From assembly GCA_028703035.1 (NCBI GenBank), contig JAQVNR010000003.1, positions 1 to 36,514 of the forward strand: DNA of 36,514 nucleotides, in the 5' to 3' direction. The stretch comes from Bacilli bacterium (lineage in GTDB: Bacteria > Bacillota_I > Bacilli_A > RF39 > UBA660). The position numbers were made by a program, and so were the translations under genes. How positions within the stretch are numbered: position 1 is the first letter of the stretch; every line of letters starts with the position of its first letter. Below are positions 8,820-15,979 of the stretch, piece after piece. The notes under the pieces were generated by a model that searched no databases, had not been told where the DNA came from, and was given only the letters and a program-made list of their open reading frames with translations.

Positions 8820-8906
8820 AAATTTACGGCACATTTTAAGCAAGCTTAAAATGTGTTATAAATTTATTGTACCTAATTGCGGATATAGGGGAAAGTATCT
8901 TTTTTA
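8820..8906 (+). ncRNA. Candidate small RNA 1 (long hairpin, T-run end)
   Basis: An extended -10 (TGATATAAT, 8805-8813) would start an RNA near 8820. The first bases form a long hairpin: AATTTA (8821-8826) pairs with TAAATT (8859-8864), and inside it a perfect 12-bp stem (8830-8841 with 8844-8855) has a 2-base loop. Then follows a G-rich single-stranded stretch (TTGCGGATATAGGGGAAAG) and a run of six T at 8900-8905 after GATA/TATC pairing. No ORF lies within. I do not recognise a known RNA family. The terminator stem is weak, so the 3' end is uncertain. Confidence 0.35.
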
Positions 8907-8942
8907 TTTTCTTCTTTTTATAAAAATGTGTATAATATAAAT

Positions 8943-9007
8943 AACACATGAGCGAAAGTTTTGTTTCGTTTGATAGTTACATATACTACCGCTCATGTGT
9001 TTTTTTG
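8943..9007 (+). ncRNA. Candidate small RNA 2 (three-way junction ending as terminator)
   Basis: TATAAT at 8931-8936 is followed by a perfect 11-bp stem, ACACATGAGCG (8944-8954) with CGCTCATGTGT (8991-9001), then seven T. Between the arms two smaller hairpins can form: GAAA/TTTC and flanking pairs near 8955-8968, and TAGT/ACTA near 8974-8988. This predicts a three-way junction that doubles as an intrinsic terminator. The RNA would be only about 60 nt and noncoding. It does not match hammerhead consensus. An alternative is a plain terminator with a long loop for RNA 1. Confidence 0.45.
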
Positions 9008-9082
9008 TGAAGTGTTTAAATCAATTTTATTAAAAATCAGTAAAAATTTTTTTTACTGATTATAGATTTTGCGTCAGCGATT

Positions 9083-9091
9083 TGGTATAAT
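9083..9091 (+). promoter_or_regulatory. Extended -10 promoter for the 9137 gene
   Basis: TGGTATAAT fits TGnTATAAT. It lies 45 bases before ATG 9137, and a small hairpin AACGG/CCGTT (9099-9111) lies in the leader ahead of the AAGGAGG ribosome site. Confidence 0.55.
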
Positions 9092-9136
9092 GTTTTCAAA
9101 CGGAAGCCGTTATGTGTGAAAAGGAGGAATTATTTT

Positions 9137-9745
9137 ATGAATGAACATATTCAGATTGCGCTGTTTTTCCCAGAAAGAATTATTTATGACCCAACAAGAG
9201 TCGCAAATGCTTTTTTGGAAAAACTGCCGGAGTTAAAACAACCAATTATATTACCGTTTGATATAGGGCCAAACCAAGAGGGGAGCGGAATTCCTGTTGT
9301 GGTTTTCGATCAATCTTCGGATATTAAATTAACGTTAACTTTTAACAATTTTGTTTTGACTTTATTTAACGATAAAAGAAAAGAAAAAAAAGAAATAATA
9401 AAGAAAATTTTTAATGTAATTAATGTTTTTCAGTTAAATTTTTCTAGAATTGGCTATGTTAACAACACACTTATGCCTGAATCAGATGTTTTAAAATTTA
9501 AAAGTGATAAGTTTAAAGACCCAGAAATTATAAAGGCTGAAGAGTTTCAACTTGGTTGGTATAACAAAATCACGATTGATGAATTAACAGTAAATTTTTG
9601 GCAAAGGTTTAATACTAACAAGTCAATATCAAATAATGTATTTGTTAGTTATGATTTAAATACCTTAATTGAAAACATACATGAAGTTGATTATAAATTT
9701 GCAATTAACTTTATTAATAATGTAGACAATTGGTTAAGTAAATAA
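9137..9745 (+). CDS. Unrecognised 202-residue protein
   Basis: I do not recognise a family with confidence. The protein is soluble, with no signal peptide or membrane segment. It opens with a beta strand HIQIALFFPE, then has LTLTFNNFVLTLFN, a Lys-rich helix and FSRIGYVNN. The overall look, a beta-rich N-terminal half followed by RIGYV and an alpha/beta tail, vaguely recalls TIGR04255-type sporadically distributed proteins; this is only an impression. ATG 9137 is preferred over the upstream GTG because AAGGAGG (9120-9126) is correctly spaced for it. It is followed after 28 bases by another unknown gene, likely in the same transcript. Confidence 0.75.
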   Translation: MNEHIQIALFFPERIIYDPTRVANAFLEKLPELKQPIILPFDIGPNQEGSGIPVVVFDQSSDIKLTLTFNNFVLTLFNDKRKEKKEIIKKIFNVINVFQLNFSRIGYVNNTLMPESDVLKFKSDKFKDPEIIKAEEFQLGWYNKITIDELTVNFWQRFNTNKSISNNVFVSYDLNTLIENIHEVDYKFAINFINNVDNWLSK

Positions 9746-9773
9746 TAATTCAAAAAATATTGGAGGTGATGGT

Positions 9774-10268
9774 ATGTTTGAATTATGTTACAATCCAACT
9801 TATACTACCGATAGCGTTACCGAATTTGACCAAATAAATAATCAAATTACTATCTGTAATGCTCCTAAATACAAAAGTTTAGAGGTAATATCTTTGAGTA
9901 TTTATAGAATGACTAAAAGACAAAATACTGAATATAATATAAAAGAAGTATTGACTAAGACCGAAGGGAATTTAGAAAATATGAAAAATGAATATTATAC
10001 TAGCTATAAATCAATTATTATAGATGGTAAACCAGTATTTTTATTAAAAGATACAATTTTTCTTGTAGAACAAACAAACGATGGATATTATTTCACTAAT
10101 AAAGATTTAAATATTATTTCTAGTGGTAAAAAATTTGAAGATGCTGAACAAAATATGTATGAAGAATTTTTAATTCAATGGGAGTTATATGCTGTTGAAA
10201 AAGATGAAAATTTAACAAAAAGAGCTCAAATTATTAAAAAACACCTCCTAGAAAGTGTGAAATTATAG
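9774..10268 (+). CDS. Unrecognised 164-residue protein
   Basis: Family unknown. It is a soluble acidic protein with a mid-region FLLKDTIFLVEQTNDGYYFT strand pair and a C-terminal helical segment rich in Glu and Lys (FEDAEQNMYEEFLIQWELYA). The start ATG has GGAGGTGAT just upstream, one of the strongest ribosome sites in the window. The gene lies 28 bases behind the 9137 gene and its stop TAG (10266-10268) shares a base with the GTG of the next, frameshifted small gene. The three therefore look like one operon of unknown role, inserted between ligA and the membrane-protein genes. No toxin or antitoxin motif is visible. Confidence 0.75.
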   Translation: MFELCYNPTYTTDSVTEFDQINNQITICNAPKYKSLEVISLSIYRMTKRQNTEYNIKEVLTKTEGNLENMKNEYYTSYKSIIIDGKPVFLLKDTIFLVEQTNDGYYFTNKDLNIISSGKKFEDAEQNMYEEFLIQWELYAVEKDENLTKRAQIIKKHLLESVKL

Positions 10269-10484
10269 TGGCAATAAAAACACAAAAAATATTTATTGAT
10301 TATAAATGGAAAAAAGACAGGAATTGATACTCATACAAGCCACGGACATAAAGAAACGGATGATATAATGTTAAATACAATGGCAAAACAAATGAAGATT
10401 ACTCGGTCTGAGTTTAATCTTTTTATAAAATGTACATTAAGTGAAGAAGATTATAAAAAACTGTTGATTGAAAGAATTGATTAG
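10268..10484 (+). pseudogene. Small unrecognised gene with a frameshift in an A run
   Basis: The downstream part encodes a Lys-rich peptide with THTSHGHKETDDIMLNTMAK and EFNLFIKCTLSEEDYKKLL. Its only in-frame start, TTG 10296, has no ribosome site. GTG 10268, which overlaps the preceding stop (TAGTG), opens a different frame that ends after 19 codons. Removing one A from the six-A run around 10283-10288 joins the two into a 71-residue protein (start VAIKTQKYLLIINGKK). I infer a homopolymer slip, either real or a sequencing error. Function unknown; the acidic-basic small protein could be an accessory factor of the two preceding genes. Confidence 0.5.
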
Positions 10485-10596
10485 TTTAAAGATAAATATA
10501 AAAAAATTGTTTATCTTTTTTATTTTTGGGAAAAATTCTAAATTGAATTATAAATCTTAATATAGTATAATAAAATTACTTAAGGGAGCTAAATAT

Positions 10597-11070
10597 ATGA
10601 AAAAATTCAAAAAGTTTTATAAAAACAATCGAATCTTTGTAATTCTTATGGGAGTAGCAATATTTTGTATTGCTGTAATTGGAGTAGTTTTTGGTTATAT
10701 TATTTTAACCCAAAATCAAGGTGATTTATATGGTAATAGATTAAATGGGATTGAGACTGTTAAAATAGAAAAAACGCGTCTTACTGAACTAGAAGATACT
10801 ATTAAAGAAGATGAGAAAGTTGAAAAAGTAACAAGTAGAATTAAAGGTAAATTAATATATATCAATATTTATTTAATTGATGGTAAGCTTGATGATGCTA
10901 AAAACATAGCAATTAAAAGTTTAGAATTCTTTACCGAAGATGAAAAAGCTTTTTATGATATTTCTTATTCTATAAATAAAACAGGTAGTGAAGAAGAAGT
11001 ACCGTTTACAGTAATGGGTTATAAAAAAAGTGATAATACTATTATCTCTTGGACAAACTATAGTGAGTAG
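10597..11070 (+). CDS. Single-pass membrane-anchored protein of unknown function
   Basis: 157 residues. A basic N-terminus (KKFKKFYKNNR) precedes one membrane helix at about residues 13-36 (IFVILMGVAIFCIAVIGVVF), giving an N-in, C-out orientation by the positive-inside rule. The external part is an alpha/beta domain of about 115 residues: an acidic helix (RLTELEDTIKEDEKV), strands GKLIYINIYLID, a helix DAKNIAIKSLEFF and strands near the end. The fold may resemble small membrane-anchored stress or Asp23-associated proteins but I see no diagnostic motif. GGGAG precedes ATG. TATAAT at 10566-10571 is a plausible -10. It is followed after 6 bases by the solute-binding/GGDEF gene, so the two are co-transcribed. 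Confidence 0.75.
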   Translation: MKKFKKFYKNNRIFVILMGVAIFCIAVIGVVFGYIILTQNQGDLYGNRLNGIETVKIEKTRLTELEDTIKEDEKVEKVTSRIKGKLIYINIYLIDGKLDDAKNIAIKSLEFFTEDEKAFYDISYSINKTGSEEEVPFTVMGYKKSDNTIISWTNYSE

Positions 11071-11076
11071 GAGACT

Positions 11077-13119
11077 ATGATGAAAAAGAAGAAAAGCAAA
11101 ATAATTGCTATTATAATAATTTTAATCTTAATAATAATATCTCTAACTATCTTCTATAAGTTTTATTATGATGTTAATAAATTAAATATTCAAGAAAAAC
11201 AGTGGCTTGATAATAATAAATCAACTGTTATTAATATTAATGTCCCTAATGATTTAAATGTATTTGGATATAAAGGGGTTGGAGTTTTTTTTGATTTTTT
11301 AGAAGATTTTGAAAAAAAACATTTGGTTTCTTTTAATGAAGTTCCAATAGATACATTAAATGATTCACTTGAACTTGGCTTTGTTGCTTCAAAAGATATT
11401 ACTAGTAGTGATCTTCCAATTTACAAAGATCATTATATTTTAATTGGTAAGAATGAAGAAGTAATTACTGATTACAGTGATATTGCCGGAAGTACGATTG
11501 GAGTATCGGCTACTATTTTGACAAGAATTTCAAATATTTATTCAGATTCAATGGTTTATACAACTTATGAGACAAGAGAAGAATTAATAGAAGGTTTAAA
11601 CAGTGATGCTGTAAAGTATTCAATTGTTCCTAAAACAGAGTATTTAGATGTAATTCTTGCCAATAATTATAAGATAATTTATCACTTTAGTGATTTAAAT
11701 TTAAATTATTATTTAAGATTGGGTAGTGATGAAGTTTTAAATTCTATTTTGACTAAATACTATAATTTTTGGATTGAAAATGATTATGAAGAAATATATT
11801 ACGATTATTTATATAATTTATATGTTGAAAAATTAGGATTAACTCAAGCCGAAACCGATACACTCACTAATAAAAATTATATTTATGGATTTGTTCCAAG
11901 TAGTCCTTATCAAACTCTAGCAAGTTCTAACTATGGAGGCATAGCGATGGCTTATTTAAATGACTTTAGTAAGTTTAGCGGAGTAGAGTTTACTTATAAT
12001 AAATATAAAACACCAGAAAAGTTAGTAAAAGGCTTTAATGATAATAAACTAGATTTAATGTTTGTTGATACAAATATAGAAATAGGTAAAAATAATATAT
12101 ATACTAATTTGAATAATATATATTATATCATTAGCCCACTTGAAAAAGAATTATATTTAGCTGATATTAAAGAAGCCAGCTTTGAAAAAATAACTGTACT
12201 TGAAAACAGTAAACTATATAGTTATTTAAATACAATTCCTGAGGCTAACCTTGAAGTAGTTGCTAGTGAAAAAGAATTATTTAAAGCCGTAAAAAATAAA
12301 AAAACAATTGCAATAGATGCAAATACTTATAATTATTATGTTAATCAAGAAATAAAAGATTATAGCATAGTATATACCGGATTTACTAGTCAAAATTATA
12401 GCTTTGAGTATATTAATAATACTGATGCTTTCTATAAACTATTTAGTACATATGTTACAAGCTTAGATCAAAAAAGTTTAATAAATCAAGGATTAATTAG
12501 TTATAAATCAGCTGACTATAGTGGTAATATTATTGCTAATATTGCTAAATATACACTACTTGTAATTGGATTAGGAACAATTATTTTAACAACAATTCAT
12601 TACACTAAAAATAAAATAATTTTAAACACGAAGATTAAAAAAGATGAGAAATTAAAGTTTGTAGATCTTCTTACTTCTTTAAAGAATCGTAATTATTTAA
12701 ATGAAAAGAAAAATGTTTGGAATCAAAATACTATTTATCCACAAGGAATTATTGTAATTGATTTAAATAAAGTTAAGTTTTTAAATGATACTTATGGGCC
12801 TGATGAGGGCGATAAGCAAATTAAAGCCGCAGCTAATATATTAATTAAGACTCAACTTGATAATTCTGAAATAATGAGGACTGACGGTAATGAGTTTATG
12901 ATTTACTTAGTTGGTTACAGTGAAAAACAAGTTTTAAATTATATGAAAAAACTAGTAAGAGAGTTTAAACATTTACCACATGAACATGGTGCTGCATTTG
13001 GTTTTAGCATGATTGTGGATGATTTAAAGTTAATTGATGATGCTCTTGCTGAGGCAACAATTCAAATGCGTGAAAACAAAGAAAACCTTGGGGTTAAAAA
13101 TGAAGCAAAAGAAAAATAA
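11077..13119 (+). CDS. Membrane sensor: tandem solute-binding domains plus degenerate GGDEF
   Basis: 680 residues. The first membrane helix is at about 8-27. Two extracellular periplasmic-binding-like (SBP_bac_3 type) domains follow, about 45-245 and 265-480, judged from paired strands such as GFVASKDI and DLMFVDTNIEIG. A second membrane helix (YTLLVIGLGTIILTT) is near 497-515, and a cytoplasmic GGDEF domain occupies about 525-675. In that domain LTSLKNRNYLNEK and VIDLNKVKFLNDTYG are canonical, but the signature reads RTDGNEF where an active diguanylate cyclase has GGDEF or GGEEF. The second Gly is kept, the first Gly is Asp and the Asp is Asn. Cyclase activity is therefore doubtful; a receptor or GTP-binding role is possible. 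It overlaps the next gene by 20 bases. Confidence 0.88.
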   Translation: MMKKKKSKIIAIIIILILIIISLTIFYKFYYDVNKLNIQEKQWLDNNKSTVININVPNDLNVFGYKGVGVFFDFLEDFEKKHLVSFNEVPIDTLNDSLELGFVASKDITSSDLPIYKDHYILIGKNEEVITDYSDIAGSTIGVSATILTRISNIYSDSMVYTTYETREELIEGLNSDAVKYSIVPKTEYLDVILANNYKIIYHFSDLNLNYYLRLGSDEVLNSILTKYYNFWIENDYEEIYYDYLYNLYVEKLGLTQAETDTLTNKNYIYGFVPSSPYQTLASSNYGGIAMAYLNDFSKFSGVEFTYNKYKTPEKLVKGFNDNKLDLMFVDTNIEIGKNNIYTNLNNIYYIISPLEKELYLADIKEASFEKITVLENSKLYSYLNTIPEANLEVVASEKELFKAVKNKKTIAIDANTYNYYVNQEIKDYSIVYTGFTSQNYSFEYINNTDAFYKLFSTYVTSLDQKSLINQGLISYKSADYSGNIIANIAKYTLLVIGLGTIILTTIHYTKNKIILNTKIKKDEKLKFVDLLTSLKNRNYLNEKKNVWNQNTIYPQGIIVIDLNKVKFLNDTYGPDEGDKQIKAAANILIKTQLDNSEIMRTDGNEFMIYLVGYSEKQVLNYMKKLVREFKHLPHEHGAAFGFSMIVDDLKLIDDALAEATIQMRENKENLGVKNEAKEK

Positions 13120-13945
13120 AGCCTATTTAAAAAGTAAAAAATTCTTTTTAAATGTCTGGAATATCATGGGGAAACCAGAAATGGCTGTTTTACCTGGTCA
13201 ACTAGCATTCTTTGTTATTCTTTCACTTGTGCCAATTATTACTTTAATTGGTTATGGAGCAAGCTTCTTTAATATATCGGTGGATTCAGTAATGAATTTA
13301 TTAGAAGCAAATTTTAATAAAAGTATTATTGAGTTAATCGAGCCGATAATTAGTGGTAATCCAATTGATTTAAAATTATTAATAATGTTTGGAGTTATGT
13401 TTTATGTAGCATCTAATGGGGCAGATTCAATTATTGTAGCTAGTAATGAAATTTATAATATTAAACAAACCTCTTGGATAAGAAGAAGATTTAAAGCCGT
13501 TTTACTTACTTTTGTAATCGTTATTTTAATCCTATTTGTGATGTTATTTCCAGCTTTTGGTTCTAAAATTATGGATGCAATTGACTATTTTAATATTAAG
13601 TCTACAATTGCAAGTGTTTTAGAAGTTGTGCAAGGACCAATATCATGGTTGATAATTTTTACGTTTTTAAAAATTATTTATACCATATCACCAGATAAAC
13701 CAGTTCCTACTTCTGGAGTAAATATTGGGGCAATATTTTCAACATTTGGCTGGGTAATTGCCACATATGTCTATAGTTACTGGATAAACAACTTTGCTAG
13801 TTATGATATCTTCTATGCAGGATTGTCTAATATAGCTGTTTTAATGTTATGGATATATATATTAAGCTATATATTTGTAGTTGGCATGAGTTTAAATCAT
13901 ATAGCTTTAGAATCAGAAATGGAAATAACAGGTAGCTTAAATTAA
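13100..13945 (+). CDS. YihY/BrkB-family integral membrane protein
   Basis: 281 residues from ATG 13100, which lies inside the end of the GGDEF gene; an earlier ATG at 13034 would add 22 non-homologous residues, so 13100 is preferred. About six hydrophobic segments are visible, including LAFFVILSLVPIITLIGYGA, LLIMFGVMFYVASNG, LLTFVIVILILFVMLFPAF, SWLIIFTFLKIIYTISP and VLMLWIYILSYIFVVGMSLN. The pattern NGADSIIVASNEIYN followed by a basic loop is typical of the family (UPF0761, formerly annotated as ribonuclease BN). Its function is unknown; a transporter or envelope role is often suggested. Translational coupling to the sensor gene suggests joint function or at least joint expression. Confidence 0.88.
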   Translation: MKQKKNKAYLKSKKFFLNVWNIMGKPEMAVLPGQLAFFVILSLVPIITLIGYGASFFNISVDSVMNLLEANFNKSIIELIEPIISGNPIDLKLLIMFGVMFYVASNGADSIIVASNEIYNIKQTSWIRRRFKAVLLTFVIVILILFVMLFPAFGSKIMDAIDYFNIKSTIASVLEVVQGPISWLIIFTFLKIIYTISPDKPVPTSGVNIGAIFSTFGWVIATYVYSYWINNFASYDIFYAGLSNIAVLMLWIYILSYIFVVGMSLNHIALESEMEITGSLN

Positions 13946-13954
13946 TAAAAATGA

Positions 13955-14058
13955 CACAGTATAAAAATATGCACACGAGTATTACTTAGTGCATGATTAC
14001 TGTTTTCGATACAATCCTACTTTAATATAATATAGGACTATTGAGAAGTAATATTTCG
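13955..14058 (+). ncRNA. Candidate structured RNA in the 3' flank of the yihY gene
   Basis: Nested stems can form: ACAGTA (13956-13961) with TACTGT (13998-14003) encloses ATGCAC (13969-13974) with GTGCAT (13989-13994). A second hairpin is TCCTA/TAGGA (14015-14019 with 14033-14037). A strong terminator follows directly. There is no ORF. It could be a 3' UTR element, a small RNA, or a leader with a terminator 107 bases ahead of the next gene. No known family was recognised, and the short stems in AT-rich DNA keep confidence low. Confidence 0.3.
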
Positions 14059-14088
14059 GCTCTCCAATTTTAGTGGAGAGCTTTTTTT
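14059..14088 (+). terminator. Strong intrinsic terminator
   Basis: Perfect 7-bp GC-rich stem GCTCTCC/GGAGAGC with a 9-base loop, followed by seven T. Confidence 0.9.
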
Positions 14089-14194
14089 ACTTAATACCAA
14101 CTTCCATAAAGTTAATTTTAGGATTATATTGATAAGTATTTAAAAATGATATATTATATGTAATTGAAAGGATTTTAAAAGGAGTTTATAAAAA

Positions 14195-14833
14195 ATGAAG
14201 AAAAAAGTACTTATTGGTAATTGTTTTATTTGTGGTAAAACTTTTACTAAAACAACAATGAAAAACCATATTTATAAAGAACATAATTCAGGTGATGAAA
14301 AATGTTATTTAATAAAAGCAGAAGGTTATTATAATAAAAGTTATTGGTTATATTCTAGTATATCAATACATGCTAATTTAACAGAAGTGGATGATTTTCT
14401 AAGAGACATTTGGTGTGAATGTTGCCAGCATTTAAGTGCATTTACAATAAATAATCAAGAAATTAGTAAAAAAACTAAAATTGTTATGTTTTCTCTTGGT
14501 GAAAAGGTAGAATATCATTATGATTTTGGCTCGACAACAAAAATAATTCTTACAGTAATTGATGAAATATTTAGACTAAGACAAAGGGAAAAGATATGTT
14601 TAATTGGGCGAAATGTGCCAGAAGAATTTTTATGTAATCATTGTGGTAAACCAGCTGTCTATTGTGATTGCTTTGGAGATGCATTTTTTTGTGAAGAGTG
14701 CAAGATTAAGTGTAATGATGAAGTATATCTATTACCAATTACTAATTCACCACGATGTGGTGTTTGTGGATACTCTGGTGATTATGATAAATGGGATTTT
14801 AAACAAAAGTCATTTAATAGCAAAGAATTATAG
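14195..14833 (+). CDS. Zinc-finger protein with plasmid pRiA4b ORF-3-like core
   Basis: 212 residues in three parts. Residues about 9-31 form a C2H2 finger (CFICGKTFTKTTMKNHIYKEH spans it; Cys-x2-Cys and His-x4-His). The middle, about 45-140, matches the pRiA4b ORF-3/IS1096 TnpR-like domain (PF07929): a strand SYWLYSSISIHANLT, then VDDFLRDIWCECCQHLSAF, then EKVEYHYDFGSTTKIILTVI with the hallmark YxYDFG. The C-terminal part has two CxxC knuckles (CNHCGK, CEECK) and a last CGVCG, probably a zinc ribbon. The core domain occurs in mobile-element and plasmid genes and its function is unsettled. AAAAGGAG precedes the ATG. A single-gene unit, with terminators on both sides. Confidence 0.75.
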   Translation: MKKKVLIGNCFICGKTFTKTTMKNHIYKEHNSGDEKCYLIKAEGYYNKSYWLYSSISIHANLTEVDDFLRDIWCECCQHLSAFTINNQEISKKTKIVMFSLGEKVEYHYDFGSTTKIILTVIDEIFRLRQREKICLIGRNVPEEFLCNHCGKPAVYCDCFGDAFFCEECKIKCNDEVYLLPITNSPRCGVCGYSGDYDKWDFKQKSFNSKEL

Positions 14834-14840
14834 TTTTTTT

Positions 14841-14866
14841 AAGAAGCAATTTTATTGCTTCTTTTT
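14841..14866 (+). terminator. Intrinsic terminator
   Basis: Perfect 10-bp stem AAGAAGCAAT/ATTGCTTCTT with a TTT loop, running into a T tract. Confidence 0.85.
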
Positions 14867-14903
14867 AACTCTTGTGATAAAATACTTGCTAGGTGGTTAA
14901 AAG

Positions 14904-15401
14904 ATGAAAAAGATGAAAAACAAAAAATTAAAAAGCCGTGCAAGCGAGGATACTAAAGAAATAAAAACTTTAATTATAATTACTTTAATTATAATTGTGG
15001 TTTCACTTGGATTATATTTTTTATCTGATTCGCTAAATAATAAGAAAAATAAAGATGATATAACCGAGGCTGTCATTAATTATAAAGAAATAACAATCGG
15101 AACAATATTTACTAGACCATATAAGGAATATTATATTTTTGCTTATAAAAACGATGATGATAATGCTTATACGTTTGATAATCTTTTAGCAACATACGAA
15201 GCAAAAGAAAATCATCAAAAGATTTATTATGTTGACTTAGCAAAAAAGTTTAATAACTTCGTATTAAGTGAAGAAGCAAATAAAAAACCAACTAAATCAT
15301 CAGAAGTAAAGATTAAAGATTATGCTTTAATATTAATTAAAGATGGTAAAGTATCTAAATATTATGAAAAAATAAGTGAAATTGAAAAGGTGTTAAGTTA
15401 A
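14904..15401 (+). CDS. Membrane-anchored thioredoxin-like protein
   Basis: 165 residues. A strongly basic N-terminus is followed by one membrane helix (about 25-46, IIITLIIIVVSLGLYFL), so the C-terminal domain is extracytoplasmic. The end, DYALILIKDGKVSKYYEKIS, resembles the last strands and helix of thioredoxin folds (in such proteins typically PTLIxIKDGKV). The usual CxxC is absent: the corresponding region reads RPYKEYYIFAYKND, so a redox role is not supported. AGGTGG precedes the ATG. The stop codon lies inside the left copy of the 22-bp repeat that bounds the minus-strand ATPase module, so the two transcription units converge and overlap by four bases. Confidence 0.65.
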   Translation: MKKMKNKKLKSRASEDTKEIKTLIIITLIIIVVSLGLYFLSDSLNNKKNKDDITEAVINYKEITIGTIFTRPYKEYYIFAYKNDDDNAYTFDNLLATYEAKENHQKIYYVDLAKKFNNFVLSEEANKKPTKSSEVKIKDYALILIKDGKVSKYYEKISEIEKVLS

Positions 15402-15411
15402 TGCCTTTTTT
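15385..15411. terminator. Convergent terminator-like hairpin
   Basis: AAAAGG (15385-15390) pairs with CCTTTT (15404-15409) around a 13-base loop, followed by T. It serves the thioredoxin-like gene and, in reverse, could serve the minus-strand module. Its right half lies inside the direct repeat. Confidence 0.5.
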
Positions 15412-15412
15412 C
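15391..15412. repeat. 22-bp direct repeat, left copy (module boundary)
   Basis: Perfectly identical to 17479-17500; begins TGTTAAGTTAATGCC and ends in six T and a C. It contains the last codons and stop of the plus-strand gene and, on the other strand, the last codons and stop of the TOPRIM frame. Confidence 0.85.
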
Positions 15413-15967
15413 ATTCAAATCTAAACAAAATTTTATAAATTCATCTAAATTGGTATCATGACATAGTATTAGTTTATTCATGAAATTTTCTAAATCAATA
15501 TGATTATAATGTTTATATTTTTCATCACTGGGGAATATTTTTACATAATCTTTTTTCTTTTCACATTTAATCCCTGCACTTTCTAAAACAGGTTCTAGTT
15601 TTGGCGAATTGGCATATATATTCATATGCCCAGTGATTTAAAAACATCGTTTTATTTAAATAAGATTCTTTTTATTCTAGAGTGCAGTCATCTGTATCCA
15701 TAATAATAAATATTTTAAAACTGTTAACGATTTTCATTTATCAATTTCTACATCCGGATATTTTTGTAAAAAACTTTTTTGATTTTTAAATACAGCGTTA
15801 TTTAAGATGTTCATAACACTTGTAATTTGAATGCTGCATTCACCTTTCTTTTTACTAACAACATCGATTTTTAGTCTTAATCTTGATCTAATAAAGTTAA
15901 ATATTTGAAGTTCTGATTTTCCGTGAACAAAAACAATAGCTTTTAAATAATTTAATTTAATTCTCAT
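15398..15967 (-). pseudogene. TOPRIM-like partner of the AAA ATPase, broken by three lesions
   Basis: Reading down the minus strand from ATG 15967, 77 residues are open, including the TOPRIM-like first motif IVFVHGKSE (Glu expected to be catalytic), to TGA 15736-15734. The frame continues one base over at once (MKIVNSFKIFIIMDTDD, the second TOPRIM motif with DxDD), is stopped by TAA near 15678, and runs on as KESYLNKTMFLNHWAYEYI. At an AT-dinucleotide tract (about 15615-15625) it shifts again to YANSPKLEPVLESAGIKC and ends at 15398. So two frameshifts and one nonsense codon interrupt a protein of about 185 residues resembling OLD/RloB-type nucleases. It begins 12 bases after the ATPase gene, as expected for an ATPase-nuclease pair. 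Inactive unless the sequence is wrong. Confidence 0.75.
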
Positions 15968-15979
15968 AAAACCTCTATT

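Larger units (their letters stand above)
8782..9136. other. Gene-free stretch with stacked promoters and hairpins
   Basis: About 355 bases without an ORF. They hold three -10-like sequences (8805-8813, 8931-8936, 9083-9091), two candidate small RNAs and a perfect 12-bp inverted repeat (9035-9046 with 9050-9061, loop TTT), each listed or discussed separately. Confidence 0.6.

Noticed and set aside
8943..9007. Hammerhead ribozyme
   Set aside because: A three-way junction and a GAAA are present but there is no CUGAUGA core.
9035..9061. Perfect 12-bp inverted repeat as terminator
   Set aside because: The T run is inside the right arm, and the sequence after the stem is not T-rich, so termination on this strand is unlikely; kept only as an unexplained hairpin.
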